The notes beneath the pieces were generated by a model, which was not told the DNA's origin, made no database searches, and was given only the letters and a program-made list of their open reading frames with translations. DNA of 64,000 nucleotides from CAWGYT01 sp963826795 (GTDB lineage Bacteria > Planctomycetota > Planctomycetia > Pirellulales > Pirellulaceae), in contig CAWGYT010000012.1 of assembly GCA_963826795.1 (NCBI GenBank), positions 62,001 through 126,000 of the forward strand, written 5' to 3'. Positions 1-7,745 of this stretch are shown one piece after another. Both the position numbers and the translations under genes were made by a program. Each line of letters starts with the position of its first letter. Positions within the stretch are counted from its first letter, which is position 1.

Positions 1-311
1 TCGCGGCGCTGGATGACATCTCGCGCCAGCGTTTAAACGAAGAACTCATGCAGATCTGGCTGGAACAGGGCTGGACCGGCCTGTTTGTGACTCACAATGT
101 GGCCGAGGCCGTGTTCCTCAGCCAGCGGGTGATCGTGATGACCCACCGCCCGGGACGCATCGCGGCCGAGATCCAAGTGCCATTCGAGTACCCGCGCCCG
201 GCGGAGCTGCGAGCCCGTCCCGAGTTTGCGGCCTTGACCGGTGAAATTGCGTCAGAACTGCGGTCCGCGACCGAGGCACCGGGACTGGCGACGGCCGCCG
301 GCAATTCATAG
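1..311 (+). CDS. ABC transporter ATP-binding subunit, C-terminal part (nitrate/sulfonate/pyrimidine class)
   Basis: Only the last 102 codons are inside the window; the frame is open from base 3 to a TAG at 309-311. The visible part holds the D-loop (ALDDISR) and the switch histidine in VTHNVAEAV, followed by the 'IVMTHRPGRI' strand typical of SsuB/TauB/ThiZ-type ATPases. The protein would hydrolyse ATP on the cytoplasmic side to power the permease encoded 18 bases downstream. The order ATPase, permease, NMT1-type binding lipoprotein identifies an importer of the NitT/TauT class. Walker A and the LSGGQ signature lie off the left edge and cannot be checked. Function is confident at class level; the substrate is inferred only from the binding protein. 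Confidence 0.9.
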   Translation, partial: AALDDISRQRLNEELMQIWLEQGWTGLFVTHNVAEAVFLSQRVIVMTHRPGRIAAEIQVPFEYPRPAELRARPEFAALTGEIASELRSATEAPGLATAAGNS

Positions 312-329
312 AAAATAAAAGGTTGCCGC

Positions 330-1163
330 ATGGCGCGCTCTCGCTGGAATGACTTGTCGCCCGTCTGGACCGGCGTCTGGACCGGCGGCGTGCGCAGCGT
401 CGTTGGCCGAGGCCTGCCCCCGCTGCTGGCCGCCGTCCTGTTTGTCGCCGGGTGGGACTTGGCCATCCGTCTCTGGCAGATCGAGAGCTACCTGGTCCCC
501 ACGCCCGGCGCCGTCTGCGAACAGCTGCTGCGGGACCGCGTCCTGCTGGCGTCGGCCTGGTGGCGCACGGCGCAGGCAGCCGTGGCCGGGCTGATGGCCA
601 GCCTGGCGATTGGAACGCTGGTCGGCGTCCTGTTCGCCCAGTCGCGGTTGCTCCGATACGCTTTCTATCCCTACGCGATTTTCCTGCAGACGGTCCCCAT
701 CGTCGCGATCGCGCCCCTGCTGGTGATGTGGCTCGGTTACGGGCGACAAGGCGTCATCGCCGTGGCCTTCGTCTTGAGTCTGTTCCCGATCATCGCGGCG
801 GTCACCTCCGGCATGATGTCGGTTCCGCCTCCGTTGCGCGAACTGTTTGCACTGTATCGGGCGTCACGTTGGCAGCGACTCTCCAAGCTGCAGTTTCCGT
901 TCGCGATTCCGTACCTCGTGACGGGGCTGAAGACGTCGAGCGGCCTCTCGGTCATCGGAGCGATCGTGGGCGAGTTCTTCGTGGGTTACGGGGACCAGGG
1001 GTTTGGCCTCGGCTACTTGATCCGCAGTTCGGCGGAGAGCTACCAAACGGCCAGCCTGTTTGCCGCCGTCATCCTGTCGACGCTGTTAGGGATCCTCGTG
1101 TTTGCGGTCGTGAGCCTGACTGCCGAGCAGATTCTCCGCCGCTGGGGACACGAGACGGGTTGA
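330..1163 (+). CDS. ABC transporter permease (BPD_transp_1 family, NitT/TauT/ThiX class)
   Basis: A 277-residue integral membrane protein with about six hydrophobic segments, the first near residues 30-50. The cytoplasmic EAA-type loop that contacts the ATPase is seen around LYRASRWQRLSKLQFP (about residues 172-188), followed by a conserved P-Y-L-V-x-G-L-K stretch. This is the usual layout and length for SsuC/TauC/ThiX permeases. The start is an ATG 18 bases after the ATPase stop, preceded by AAAAGG. It forms one transcription unit with the ATPase and the binding lipoprotein. The first 25 residues are polar and may form a short cytoplasmic tail. Confidence 0.93.
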   Translation: MARSRWNDLSPVWTGVWTGGVRSVVGRGLPPLLAAVLFVAGWDLAIRLWQIESYLVPTPGAVCEQLLRDRVLLASAWWRTAQAAVAGLMASLAIGTLVGVLFAQSRLLRYAFYPYAIFLQTVPIVAIAPLLVMWLGYGRQGVIAVAFVLSLFPIIAAVTSGMMSVPPPLRELFALYRASRWQRLSKLQFPFAIPYLVTGLKTSSGLSVIGAIVGEFFVGYGDQGFGLGYLIRSSAESYQTASLFAAVILSTLLGILVFAVVSLTAEQILRRWGHETG

Positions 1164-1226
1164 TCTGCTAAGCTGACCGAACGGCGAAGCGAACCGCTCG
1201 GCGATGGCCCCTTGAGACACGTTTCC

Positions 1227-2210
1227 ATGATCCACGGAATCAATCAAACCGCGTGGCGTTGGATCCTGCTGGCCAGTTTGGCGAGCGGCTGCGATGGCTC
1301 GCCTCAATCCACGCCCTCGTCATCGCTCGACACGGTTCAGATTGCGTTGAACTGGATCCCCGATGCGCAGCACGGTGGCTTCTACGCCGCCGATACGTTG
1401 AAATTCTTCGAACAGGAATCGCTTCAGGCCAAGCTCATTCCCGGGGGCCCGGGAGCACCGGTGGTCCAGAGCGTGGCGCTGCGCCGCGTGGAGTTCGCCG
1501 TCGGCAACTCGGACCAGATCCTGATGGCGCGCGCTCAGGGCGCCCCGATCGTGGCCGTGTTTGCCGCGATGCAGAACAGCCCTCGCTGCATCATGGTCCA
1601 CCGCGAGACCGGGATCACGTCGCTGGCGGAACTGCAGGACTTGACGCTGGCCTTGGGCGCGGGCAAGGCTTTCGCCAAGTACCTCCAACGGAAGCTTCCC
1701 TTGACCCGCTGCAAGATCGTGCCCTACACCGGCAGTGTCGCGCCCTTCCTCCAGGACTCCCGGTTTGCCCAACAGGCGTACGTTTTCAGCGAGCCGTTCG
1801 TCGTGCGCCAACGCGGCGCCGACCCGGTGACGTTGCTGGTCTCCGATCTCGGCTTCAATCCGTATACCAGTTGCTTGTTTACGCACGCCGACTTGATTCG
1901 CGAAAATCCCGAACGCGTTCGTCGAGTCGTGCGCGCGGTGCAGCAGGGCTGGCTCGAATACTTCCGCAACCCGGATCCGATTCATCAACGAATCCTGGAA
2001 GTGAATCCCCAGATGGATGCCGCCAGCCTCGAGTTCGGCAGGCGGGCCCTGCAGCCGCTTTGCTTGCCTCCCAAAATCACGGACGAACCGATCGGATGGA
2101 TGTCCGCCGAACGATGGCAAACGATGAACGATCAGCTCGTCGAACTCGACCTGCTGCCGCCGGCGAGCGATCCCGGCGAGGCCTTTACGACGCGGTTCTT
2201 GCGAGATTGA
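1227..2210 (+). CDS. NMT1/THI5-like substrate-binding lipoprotein of the ABC importer
   Basis: A 327-residue exported protein. I chose the ATG at 1227 over a TTG 15 bases upstream because it gives a compact lipoprotein signal: hydrophobic WILLASLA followed by the lipobox ASGC, so the mature protein would be lipidated at Cys23. The mature part begins with a strand containing NWIPDAQHGGFYAA, characteristic of the ThiY/THI5/NMT1 group that binds pyrimidine precursors of thiamine. Later segments such as VGNSDQILMARAQG and VFSEPFVVRQRGA fit the two-lobed periplasmic-binding fold. It probably captures a small heterocycle such as a hydroxymethylpyrimidine derivative; sulfonates or nitrate-type ligands remain possible. 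It is the last gene of the transporter unit. Confidence 0.88.
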   Translation: MIHGINQTAWRWILLASLASGCDGSPQSTPSSSLDTVQIALNWIPDAQHGGFYAADTLKFFEQESLQAKLIPGGPGAPVVQSVALRRVEFAVGNSDQILMARAQGAPIVAVFAAMQNSPRCIMVHRETGITSLAELQDLTLALGAGKAFAKYLQRKLPLTRCKIVPYTGSVAPFLQDSRFAQQAYVFSEPFVVRQRGADPVTLLVSDLGFNPYTSCLFTHADLIRENPERVRRVVRAVQQGWLEYFRNPDPIHQRILEVNPQMDAASLEFGRRALQPLCLPPKITDEPIGWMSAERWQTMNDQLVELDLLPPASDPGEAFTTRFLRD

Positions 2211-2332
2211 GTTGAACCGGGAGAGCGAACCCTCGGTTCGCCCTCCCGACGCCTCGCGGTCTCTTTTCCCATCGCTCGGCGTGCGTTAGCATAGGCGGCT
2301 CGCAAGATCCACGGAACACGCAGGGGCCACCG

Positions 2333-3058
2333 ATGTCCGACTTCGCCACAACCCTGGAAAAGCTTCGATCGTTCGATACGCCGACGATCTGTAACGTGAT
2401 CGAGCTATTCGAAATTCGCCCGCGCAATCGAGGCTTCATGGACGGACGAATTCGTTGTGCCTTCCCCGAGTTCCGTCCGATGGTTGGATTCGCGACGACG
2501 GCCGCGTTTCGCTCGGATCAAGCGCCCGGCAAAGGCGATGCGTATGGCAGCCTGCAGATGCAGCTCGAACAATTCGGCAACCTGCCGGGACCGGCCGTGG
2601 TCGTCTTCCAAGACCTGGACGATCCGCCCGTCGGAGCCACGTTCGGCGAAGTGATGTGCTCGACGTACCGCGCGTTTGGATCCTCCGGGCTGATCACCAG
2701 TGGAGGTGGTCGAGACCTCGAGCAGGTTCAGGCCCTCGGGTATCCGGTCTTCACCGGCTCCACGATCTGCTCGCACGCGAATTGCCACATCTTGCATGTG
2801 GGCCTGCCGGTTCGCGTCGGCGGACTGACGGTTCACAGCGGCGACCTTTTGCACGGCGACGCCAACGGCGTCACCCAGATTCCCGTGGAGATCGCCGACG
2901 AAGTGGCCGACGTGGCGCAGGACTTCGTGGCGGCCGAGGCCTTCGTGCTGGACTACGTGAAAGGCGATCAGCCCAAAACCTTGGACGAGTTCCGGGCGCG
3001 ATCTGACGCGATGCAGGCGGCGATCGGCGCCCTGCGACAACGCGTGGCGCGGATTTGA
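2333..3058 (+). CDS. RraA-like family protein (HMG/oxaloacetate aldolase fold)
   Basis: A 241-residue protein of the RraA/dimethylmenaquinone-methyltransferase-like superfamily. The N-terminus (FDTPTICNVIE) resembles the common 'dT..v.DAl' entry helix; GGGRDLEQV carries the G-x-R-D metal/substrate motif, and HGDANGVTQIP is the conserved end of the core. Known members are divalent-metal aldolases acting on 4-hydroxy-4-methyl-2-oxoglutarate or oxaloacetate, or regulators of RNase E; genomic copies near sugar-acid genes are usually catabolic. The start ATG has AGGGG about eight bases upstream. The next gene is a sugar-alcohol type SDR on the same strand, which favours a catabolic role over RNase regulation. 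Confidence 0.85.
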   Translation: MSDFATTLEKLRSFDTPTICNVIELFEIRPRNRGFMDGRIRCAFPEFRPMVGFATTAAFRSDQAPGKGDAYGSLQMQLEQFGNLPGPAVVVFQDLDDPPVGATFGEVMCSTYRAFGSSGLITSGGGRDLEQVQALGYPVFTGSTICSHANCHILHVGLPVRVGGLTVHSGDLLHGDANGVTQIPVEIADEVADVAQDFVAAEAFVLDYVKGDQPKTLDEFRARSDAMQAAIGALRQRVARI

Positions 3059-3074
3059 GTCGCAGCTCGACCGC

Positions 3075-3163
3075 ACTGGCACGCCGAGGTACTGGCACGC
3101 CGAGGCACTGGTCACGCCGAGGCACTGGCACGCCGAGGCACTGGCACGCCGAGGCACTGGCAC
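3075..3163 (+). repeat. Short tandem repeat, 16-bp unit ACTGGCACGCCGAGGC, about 5.5 copies
   Basis: Five consecutive units begin at 3075, 3091, 3107, 3124 and 3140, followed by a partial sixth. One unit ends in T instead of C and one has an extra T (ACTGGTCACG). The array lies just after the RraA-like stop and before the SDR ribosome-binding site. It is in frame with the SDR, so it could be mis-annotated as an N-terminal extension of that enzyme. The core GGCACTGGCA also occurs at the inverted repeat at 4006. Confidence 0.9.
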
Positions 3164-3201
3164 GAAACGTGACGCACACGAGAACGAAGCGAGGAGTCGC
3201 C

Positions 3202-3975
3202 ATGCACGCCGCGATGCAGCAATTCAATCTGGCCGGAAAAGTGGCCCTCGTAACCGGCGGATCCAAGGGGCTCGGCCGGGCCATCGCCGCGGCCCTCGCA
3301 TCGGCGGGAGCTGACCTGGTGGTGGTCAGTCGCCACAGGGACGAGGCCGCCGAAGTCGCGGATGAATTGGCCGCGATTCATTCGATCCGTTGCTTGGCGC
3401 AGGCCGCGGATGTGAGCCAACCCGATCAGGTCACGGCCATGGTGGAAAGGACGCTGGCCGAATACGGTCAATTGGACATTCTGGTCAATAACGCCGGCGT
3501 CAATCGGCGGGGGCCGATCGACGAGTTGGATTACGACACGTTTCGGCACGTTCAGCAGGTCAACGTCGATGGCGTCTGGCTTTGCTGCCGGGCGGTCGTG
3601 CCCTGGATGAAGCAGGCCGGCGGCGGAAGGATCATCAATCTGGCCAGCACGCTCGGGGTCGTCGGCCTGCAGAATCGCACGCCGTATGCGGCCAGCAAAG
3701 GCGCGGTTGTCCAGCTGACGCGGGCCCTCGCCCTGGAACTGGCCCCCTTCGGCATTCTCTGTAACGCCATCTGCCCCGGTCCCTTCCTGACTCCGATGAA
3801 CGAACCGATCGCCGACACGGAGGAAGCCCGCGAATTCATTGTGGGCGCGGTCGCTCTTGGACGCTGGGGTCGACTCGAAGAAATCCAAGGGGCTGCCATC
3901 TTTTTGGCCAGCGACGCCTCCAGCTATGTCACCGGAAGCCTGCTGATGGTCGACGGCGGCTGGACGGCACGGTAA
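3202..3975 (+). CDS. Short-chain dehydrogenase/reductase (gluconate 5-dehydrogenase-like)
   Basis: A 257-residue classical SDR. It has the Rossmann nucleotide motif TGGSKGLG (about residues 18-25), the structural NNAG, and the catalytic Ser and Y-x-A-S-K (PYAASKGAVVQ). The ending SSYVTGSLLMVDGG is typical of gluconate 5-dehydrogenase, 2-deoxygluconate dehydrogenase and FabG-like enzymes. I place the start at 3202 because GAGGAG lies six bases before this ATG, and because an upstream extension would translate the 16-bp tandem repeat. Cofactor and substrate are not certain; after the first beta strand it has V-S-R-H, which suggests NADP. With the RraA-like gene it may act on a sugar acid. Confidence 0.88.
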   Translation: MHAAMQQFNLAGKVALVTGGSKGLGRAIAAALASAGADLVVVSRHRDEAAEVADELAAIHSIRCLAQAADVSQPDQVTAMVERTLAEYGQLDILVNNAGVNRRGPIDELDYDTFRHVQQVNVDGVWLCCRAVVPWMKQAGGGRIINLASTLGVVGLQNRTPYAASKGAVVQLTRALALELAPFGILCNAICPGPFLTPMNEPIADTEEAREFIVGAVALGRWGRLEEIQGAAIFLASDASSYVTGSLLMVDGGWTAR

Positions 3976-3980
3976 TCGAG

Positions 3981-4005
3981 GCGCAAGAGTGGATCCGTCT
4001 TGCGC
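3981..4005. terminator. Perfect 8-bp hairpin after the SDR gene
   Basis: GCGCAAGA (3981-3988) pairs perfectly with TCTTGCGC (3998-4005) across a 9-nt loop, six bases after the SDR stop. There is no T-run, so a Rho-independent terminator is only possible; it may instead be a transcript-end stabiliser between two convergent genes. Confidence 0.4.
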
Positions 4006-4079
4006 GGCACTGGCATCTTGCCCGTGCCGAAACTGATTCGCTCACGATCCGAAGCTCGCACGGGCGTCACGTCAGTGCC
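4006..4079. repeat. Imperfect inverted repeat, 22-nt arms, between convergent genes
   Basis: The arm at 4006-4027 begins GGCACTGGCATCTTG and the opposing arm at 4058-4079 ends GTCACGTCAGTGCC; 17 of 22 positions pair. The position between the 3' ends of two convergent genes suits a REP-like element or bidirectional terminator. The outer bases share the GGCACTGGC core of the tandem repeat at 3075. Confidence 0.6.
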
Positions 4080-4133
4080 ACTCCCGGGCGACTTCGCGTT
4101 CGCGTCACCGTCGGCGGCGGCAGCACGTGCCCG

Positions 4134-5384
4134 TCAGGATCGCGCCAGGACGACGAGCACCAGCGACGCGGGTTCCGGTACGGCGGCCACGGCCGGAGGA
4201 CGCGGGCCGAGTTCAAACCCGCCGTCCGAAAAGGCGGCGACCAGGTCGCCGCTGTCGAACACCTTGTCGCCCGTCCAGTCGCCTTCGGCCCAAATCGCCG
4301 CTTGCTGAGTCTCGTACTTGCCGGCGGCGAAAACGGCCACGAGATCATCCGTACTGAACACGCCATCGAAGTTGGCATCGCCAAACCAGGTCTTCGCGTG
4401 GTCCTCGACCCAGATGACGCGGTCCGCGCTATTGACGAGTCCATCGGCATTCTCGTCGAACGTTGCCAAATCGGGCATTGGGTCCAGCATCGCGTTGGCC
4501 TGCAAGTCGATATCCGCCGTGTCGACGACGCCATCGTGGTTGTAGTCGCCGGGGATCATGATCGGTTGGCCGGCAGGCGGCTCGACCAGAAATCCAAGGT
4601 GCAGCCCATTGGCCGAGCCGATCACATTCGCGACGCTCATGGCGGTCGCCAGGGCAGCCCACGAGCCGTCATTTTCGTCGAGTTGCGACGTGCCGAACGT
4701 CAGGTCCACACTGCCCTCAAAGGGCGCTGTCACTTCCTCCACCTGACCACGGCTGTAGCCGATGTAGAAAACTTCCGGAACCGATTCGTCGAACGGGTGC
4801 GCCCGAACGAACAACCCAATATCATAGATGTCGGTTGCGTATCCCGTCACGGGCACCCCGTCTTCCGAGAAGTAAATGTAGAAACCTTGTTCGAAAAAGT
4901 AGGGCATCGCCCCCGGGTCCGAGTTGGCCCAGTCAAGTTCGCGGATCGTGATCGCACTTTGACCTGTAATGTCGTCGGCGAACCAGCCCCCGTCGACCGT
5001 CTTGAACGAGAACTCGACGACTTCGCCGGCGAATTCCCAGTCCAGCAGTTCCACCTCCTCAACCACCTCGCCGCCCACCTCGATACCGGCCGCCTGGACC
5101 ACGGGAATTCCTCCGGGCTCGCCGGCCCAGGGAACGGCTCGCTCGTTCACCTTCATGCTCCCAGCGACCTCCTCGATCCCATCAAAGGTCAGAATCGCCG
5201 GCGGCAAAGCATGCTCGATAAACTCCCGGGTCACGGGATCTTCGGTCTCACCCAGATTCCCATCGCTGTTGGTCATTGAGTACGTGAACAGGTCGCCCAT
5301 CAAACGGGACTGCGCCACGCCGACGCTTGACATGACGCACCAAGCCAGCGTCACGCTGAGTAGAAAACGTCCGAGCCATTTCAT
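4134..5384 (-). CDS. PEP-CTERM surface protein with four dockerin-like calcium loops
   Basis: A 416-residue exported protein. The start ATG at 5384 has GGGAG ten bases upstream and opens a clear signal peptide (MKWLGRFLLSVTLAWCVMSS...). The N-terminal two thirds match no family I recognise. Near residues 275-390 lie four calcium-loop-like segments: GDYNHDGVVDTADID, FDENADGLVNSADR, GDANFDGVFSTDDLV and a GDWTGDKVFDSGDLV segment. The C-terminus has VPEPASLVLVVLA, the start of a PEP-CTERM sorting signal, but ends at ARS without the long hydrophobic stretch and Arg cluster. Exosortase processing may therefore fail, or the end may be altered. The calcium module is nearly identical to that of the gene at 10010. 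Confidence 0.8.
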   Translation of the reverse strand: MKWLGRFLLSVTLAWCVMSSVGVAQSRLMGDLFTYSMTNSDGNLGETEDPVTREFIEHALPPAILTFDGIEEVAGSMKVNERAVPWAGEPGGIPVVQAAGIEVGGEVVEEVELLDWEFAGEVVEFSFKTVDGGWFADDITGQSAITIRELDWANSDPGAMPYFFEQGFYIYFSEDGVPVTGYATDIYDIGLFVRAHPFDESVPEVFYIGYSRGQVEEVTAPFEGSVDLTFGTSQLDENDGSWAALATAMSVANVIGSANGLHLGFLVEPPAGQPIMIPGDYNHDGVVDTADIDLQANAMLDPMPDLATFDENADGLVNSADRVIWVEDHAKTWFGDANFDGVFSTDDLVAVFAAGKYETQQAAIWAEGDWTGDKVFDSGDLVAAFSDGGFELGPRPPAVAAVPEPASLVLVVLARS

Positions 5385-5636
5385 AATGCGATGCTCCCGC
5401 CACGAAGAAGTGGAACGCGCCACGCGGGCACGTGAATGTCTGACAAGATGGTGTCTGTAAACGAGCGAGAAAAGCGGCGTGCGGTCCGCGACGGCAAGTG
5501 ACGAGAACCGTCCTGCCGAGCGGCGGCGATTCGCCACCTGCAAGTCTAACCAAAGAGCTTGTTCCTTTTCAATCAATTTGCGGACTCTTCACGATTGTGA
5601 TGTTTTGGAGAGGCCCACTGGCGTTGCGAAACACCC

Positions 5637-6590
5637 CGTGTCCCTTCTCCCCAACACACCCATGTCCCTTCTCCCCAACGCGGGAGAAGGTGGCCGAAGG
5701 CCGGATGAGGGGGCCCGAGCAAAACACAGCCAGGCCCGCACCCGTCGTGAGCCCTCACCCGCTGCTTCGCAGCGACCTCTCCCGGAACGGGAGAGGTGAC
5801 GCACCCATGTCCCTTCTCCCCACCGCGGGAGAAGGTGGCCGAAGGCCGGATGAGGGGGCCCAAGCAAAACACAGCCAGGCCCGCACCCGTCGCGAGCCCT
5901 CACCCGCTGCTTCGCAGCGACCTCTCCCGGAACGGGAGAGGTGACGCACCCATGTCCCTTCTCCCCAACGCGGGAGAAGGTGGCCGAAGGCCGGATGAGG
6001 GGGCCCGAGCAAAACACAGCCAGGCCCGCACCCGTCGCGAGCCCTCACCCGCTGCTTCGCAGCGACCTCTCCCGGAACGGGAGAGGTGACGCACCCATGT
6101 CCCTTCTCCCCAACGCGGGAGAAGGTGGCCGAAGGCCGGATGAGGGGGCCCAAGCAAAACACAGCCAGGCCCGCACCCGTCGCGAGCCCTCACCCGCTGC
6201 TTCGCAGCGACCTCTCCCGGAACGGGAGAGGTGACGCACCCATGTCCCTTCTCCCCACCGCGGGAGAAGGTGGCCGAAGGCCGGATGAGGGGGCCCAAGC
6301 AAAACACAGCCAGGCCCGCACCCGTCGCGAGCCCTCACCCGCTGCTTCGCAGCGACCTCTCCCGGAACGGGAGAGGTGACGCACCCATGTCCCTTCTCCC
6401 CACCGCGGGAGAAGGTGGCCGAAGGCCGGATGAGGGGGCCCAAGCAAAACACAGCCAGGCCCGCACCCGTCGCGAGCCCTCACCCGCTGCTTCGCAGCGA
6501 CCTCTCCCGGAACGGGAGAGGTGACACACCCATGTCCCTTCTCCCCAACGCGGGAGAAGGTGGCCGAAGGCCGGATGAGGGGGCCCAAGC
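5637..6590. repeat. Tandem array 1: six 145-bp units plus truncated ends
   Basis: The marker ATGTCCCTTCTCCCC recurs at 5662, 5807, 5952, 6097, 6242, 6387 and 6532, exactly 145 bp apart; the last unit breaks off near 6590 and a short partial unit precedes the first. Units are almost identical. Each contains several hairpins: CCTTCTCCC/GGGAGAAGG, GGCC-GAA-GGCC, CGCTGC-TTC-GCAGCG and CCTCTCCCG/CGGGAGAGG. Long open frames across the array are by-products of the periodicity. The unit is related to a widespread intergenic palindrome family that also makes arrays 2 and 3. This fills most of the gap between the genes at 5384 and 6630. Confidence 0.95.
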
Positions 6591-6629
6591 CTGCGGAAAG
6601 CCGACACGACGCGAGCCATCGCAACCGAA

Positions 6630-7400
6630 CTAGCTCCTCGCCCCGCACACCGAACAGTCCGCGCGTCGCGAAAGCTTGACGTGCCGAAAGGTCATCTCAC
6701 GCAAGTCGGCCGTCAGCATTCGCCCCGCGAGCGGTTGACCGATGCCGGCCAAAAGCTTGATGGCCTCCATCGCACCCAGACAGGCGACGGTTCCCGAGAC
6801 GGCGCCAAACACCGGAAACTCGCGTCGCCAGGCAGGCGGAGGCGTGGGGTACAGGCAGCGCAGGCAGGCCGACTGGCCGGGCAGCACCGAGAACAGGTGC
6901 AGCTCCAGCTCGTACATCGCGCATTCCACGATCGGGATCCCATGTCGCACGGCCGCATCGTTCATCGCAAAGCGTTCTTCGAACAGCGGAGCACAATCGA
7001 CGACGACATCGGACTGGGGCACCCACTGCGCGGCCAGCTCGGGTGTCATGTTCGCCGGGATGGCTTCGATCTCGAGGTGAGGGTTCAGTTCTTGCAGACG
7101 GCGCCGAGCGGATTCGATGCGGGGCTTGCCCAGCCAGTCGTGGGTCATCAGCAGCTGCCGGTTGAGGTCGCTGGGCTTGACGTTTCCGGCATGAGCCAGA
7201 ATCAGCTTGCCGACGCCGGCGGCGGCCAGCTCGTAGGCGACCACGCTCCCGAGCCCGCCGACGCGCGAAATCAAGACCGTCGAGCCCTTCAGCCGCTCCT
7301 GTCCGGACTCGCCAAAGTCCGGCACCCAGATTTGCCATTCGTAGACGGCGCACTCTTGGTCCGTCAAGGATCGTGCGTCGCGTGCGGGCTCCGGTGGCAT
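6630..7400 (-). CDS. ThiF/MoeB/HesA-family adenylyltransferase
   Basis: A 256-residue E1-like enzyme expected to adenylate the C-terminal Gly-Gly of a small sulfur carrier. It has the family entry FGESGQERL, a nucleotide site SRVGGLGS, an N-x-x-R-Q-type segment (SDLNRQLL), the acidic VVVDCAPLFE strand, and two zinc cysteine pairs (CLRC and CSVC). The first glycine of the canonical GxGGLG site is replaced by Arg, which may lower nucleotide binding. No obvious crossover cysteine is seen. I chose the ATG at 7400 over one at 7448 because it is preceded by GGAGTCTCGCTG, the same 12 bases that precede the carrier start at 7745. The gene follows the MoaD/ThiS-like gene. Confidence 0.85.
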   Translation of the reverse strand: MPPEPARDARSLTDQECAVYEWQIWVPDFGESGQERLKGSTVLISRVGGLGSVVAYELAAAGVGKLILAHAGNVKPSDLNRQLLMTHDWLGKPRIESARRRLQELNPHLEIEAIPANMTPELAAQWVPQSDVVVDCAPLFEERFAMNDAAVRHGIPIVECAMYELELHLFSVLPGQSACLRCLYPTPPPAWRREFPVFGAVSGTVACLGAMEAIKLLAGIGQPLAGRMLTADLREMTFRHVKLSRRADCSVCGARS

Positions 7401-7460
7401 CAGCGAGACTCCGGTGGAAGTGGAATGGAACGCCCGATGGGCGGGCATCCTGACGCGGCC

Positions 7461-7745
7461 CTAACCGCCACTGATGGCGGACAACAGGGTCACCGTCGCT
7501 CCGGCGGGGAGGACGTACTGGTCGGGCGCCGTGACCTGTTCGTCATCGACGCACAGAATCAAGCTGGGTTGCAGGCCGCCATCGGCGGTGCGGACAAAGT
7601 TCGCGAACGGTTCCGGAGATTCGCGGGCGAGCTGCACGAGCAATTGGGCCAGCGTGCAGCCCTCGGGGATGACAACCCGCTGTTCGCTGCGGCCCAGCGC
7701 GGCCCGTAATTGAGTCGTGAATTGAACCGTCACTTCCACAGCCAT
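7461..7745 (-). CDS. MoaD/ThiS-like sulfur carrier protein
   Basis: A 94-residue beta-grasp protein ending in SGG, the tail that is adenylated and thiocarboxylated in MoaD/ThiS carriers. The middle part (TLAQLLVQLARESPEPF ... LILCVDDEQV) and the LPAGATVTLLSAISGG ending match MoaD better than ThiS, which usually ends near 66 residues. Its ATG overlaps the stop of the upstream ABC ATPase as TGATG, so translation is probably coupled. It lies directly before the ThiF/MoeB-like gene, its likely activating partner. The sulfur acceptor could be molybdopterin, but tungsten cofactor or another acceptor is equally open. Confidence 0.87.
   Translation of the reverse strand: MAVEVTVQFTTQLRAALGRSEQRVVIPEGCTLAQLLVQLARESPEPFANFVRTADGGLQPSLILCVDDEQVTAPDQYVLPAGATVTLLSAISGG

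Noticed and set aside
2218..2260. GAGCGAACC/GGTTCGCCC hairpin after the binding-lipoprotein gene as a terminator
   Set aside because: The stem is plausible, but there is no T-run; similar GAACC/GGTTCG strings occur elsewhere in intergenic DNA.
3055..3201. N-terminal extension of the SDR starting at 3055
   Set aside because: It translates the 16-bp tandem repeat; a strong GAGGAG site and normal SDR length support the start at 3202.
5637..6590. Array 1 as a CRISPR
   Set aside because: There are no short unique spacers between direct repeats; whole 145-bp units are conserved and no cas gene is near.
5573..6648. Series of overlapping open frames on both strands across array 1
   Set aside because: They repeat at 145-bp steps and reflect hairpin sequences; no ribosome-binding sites or domains.
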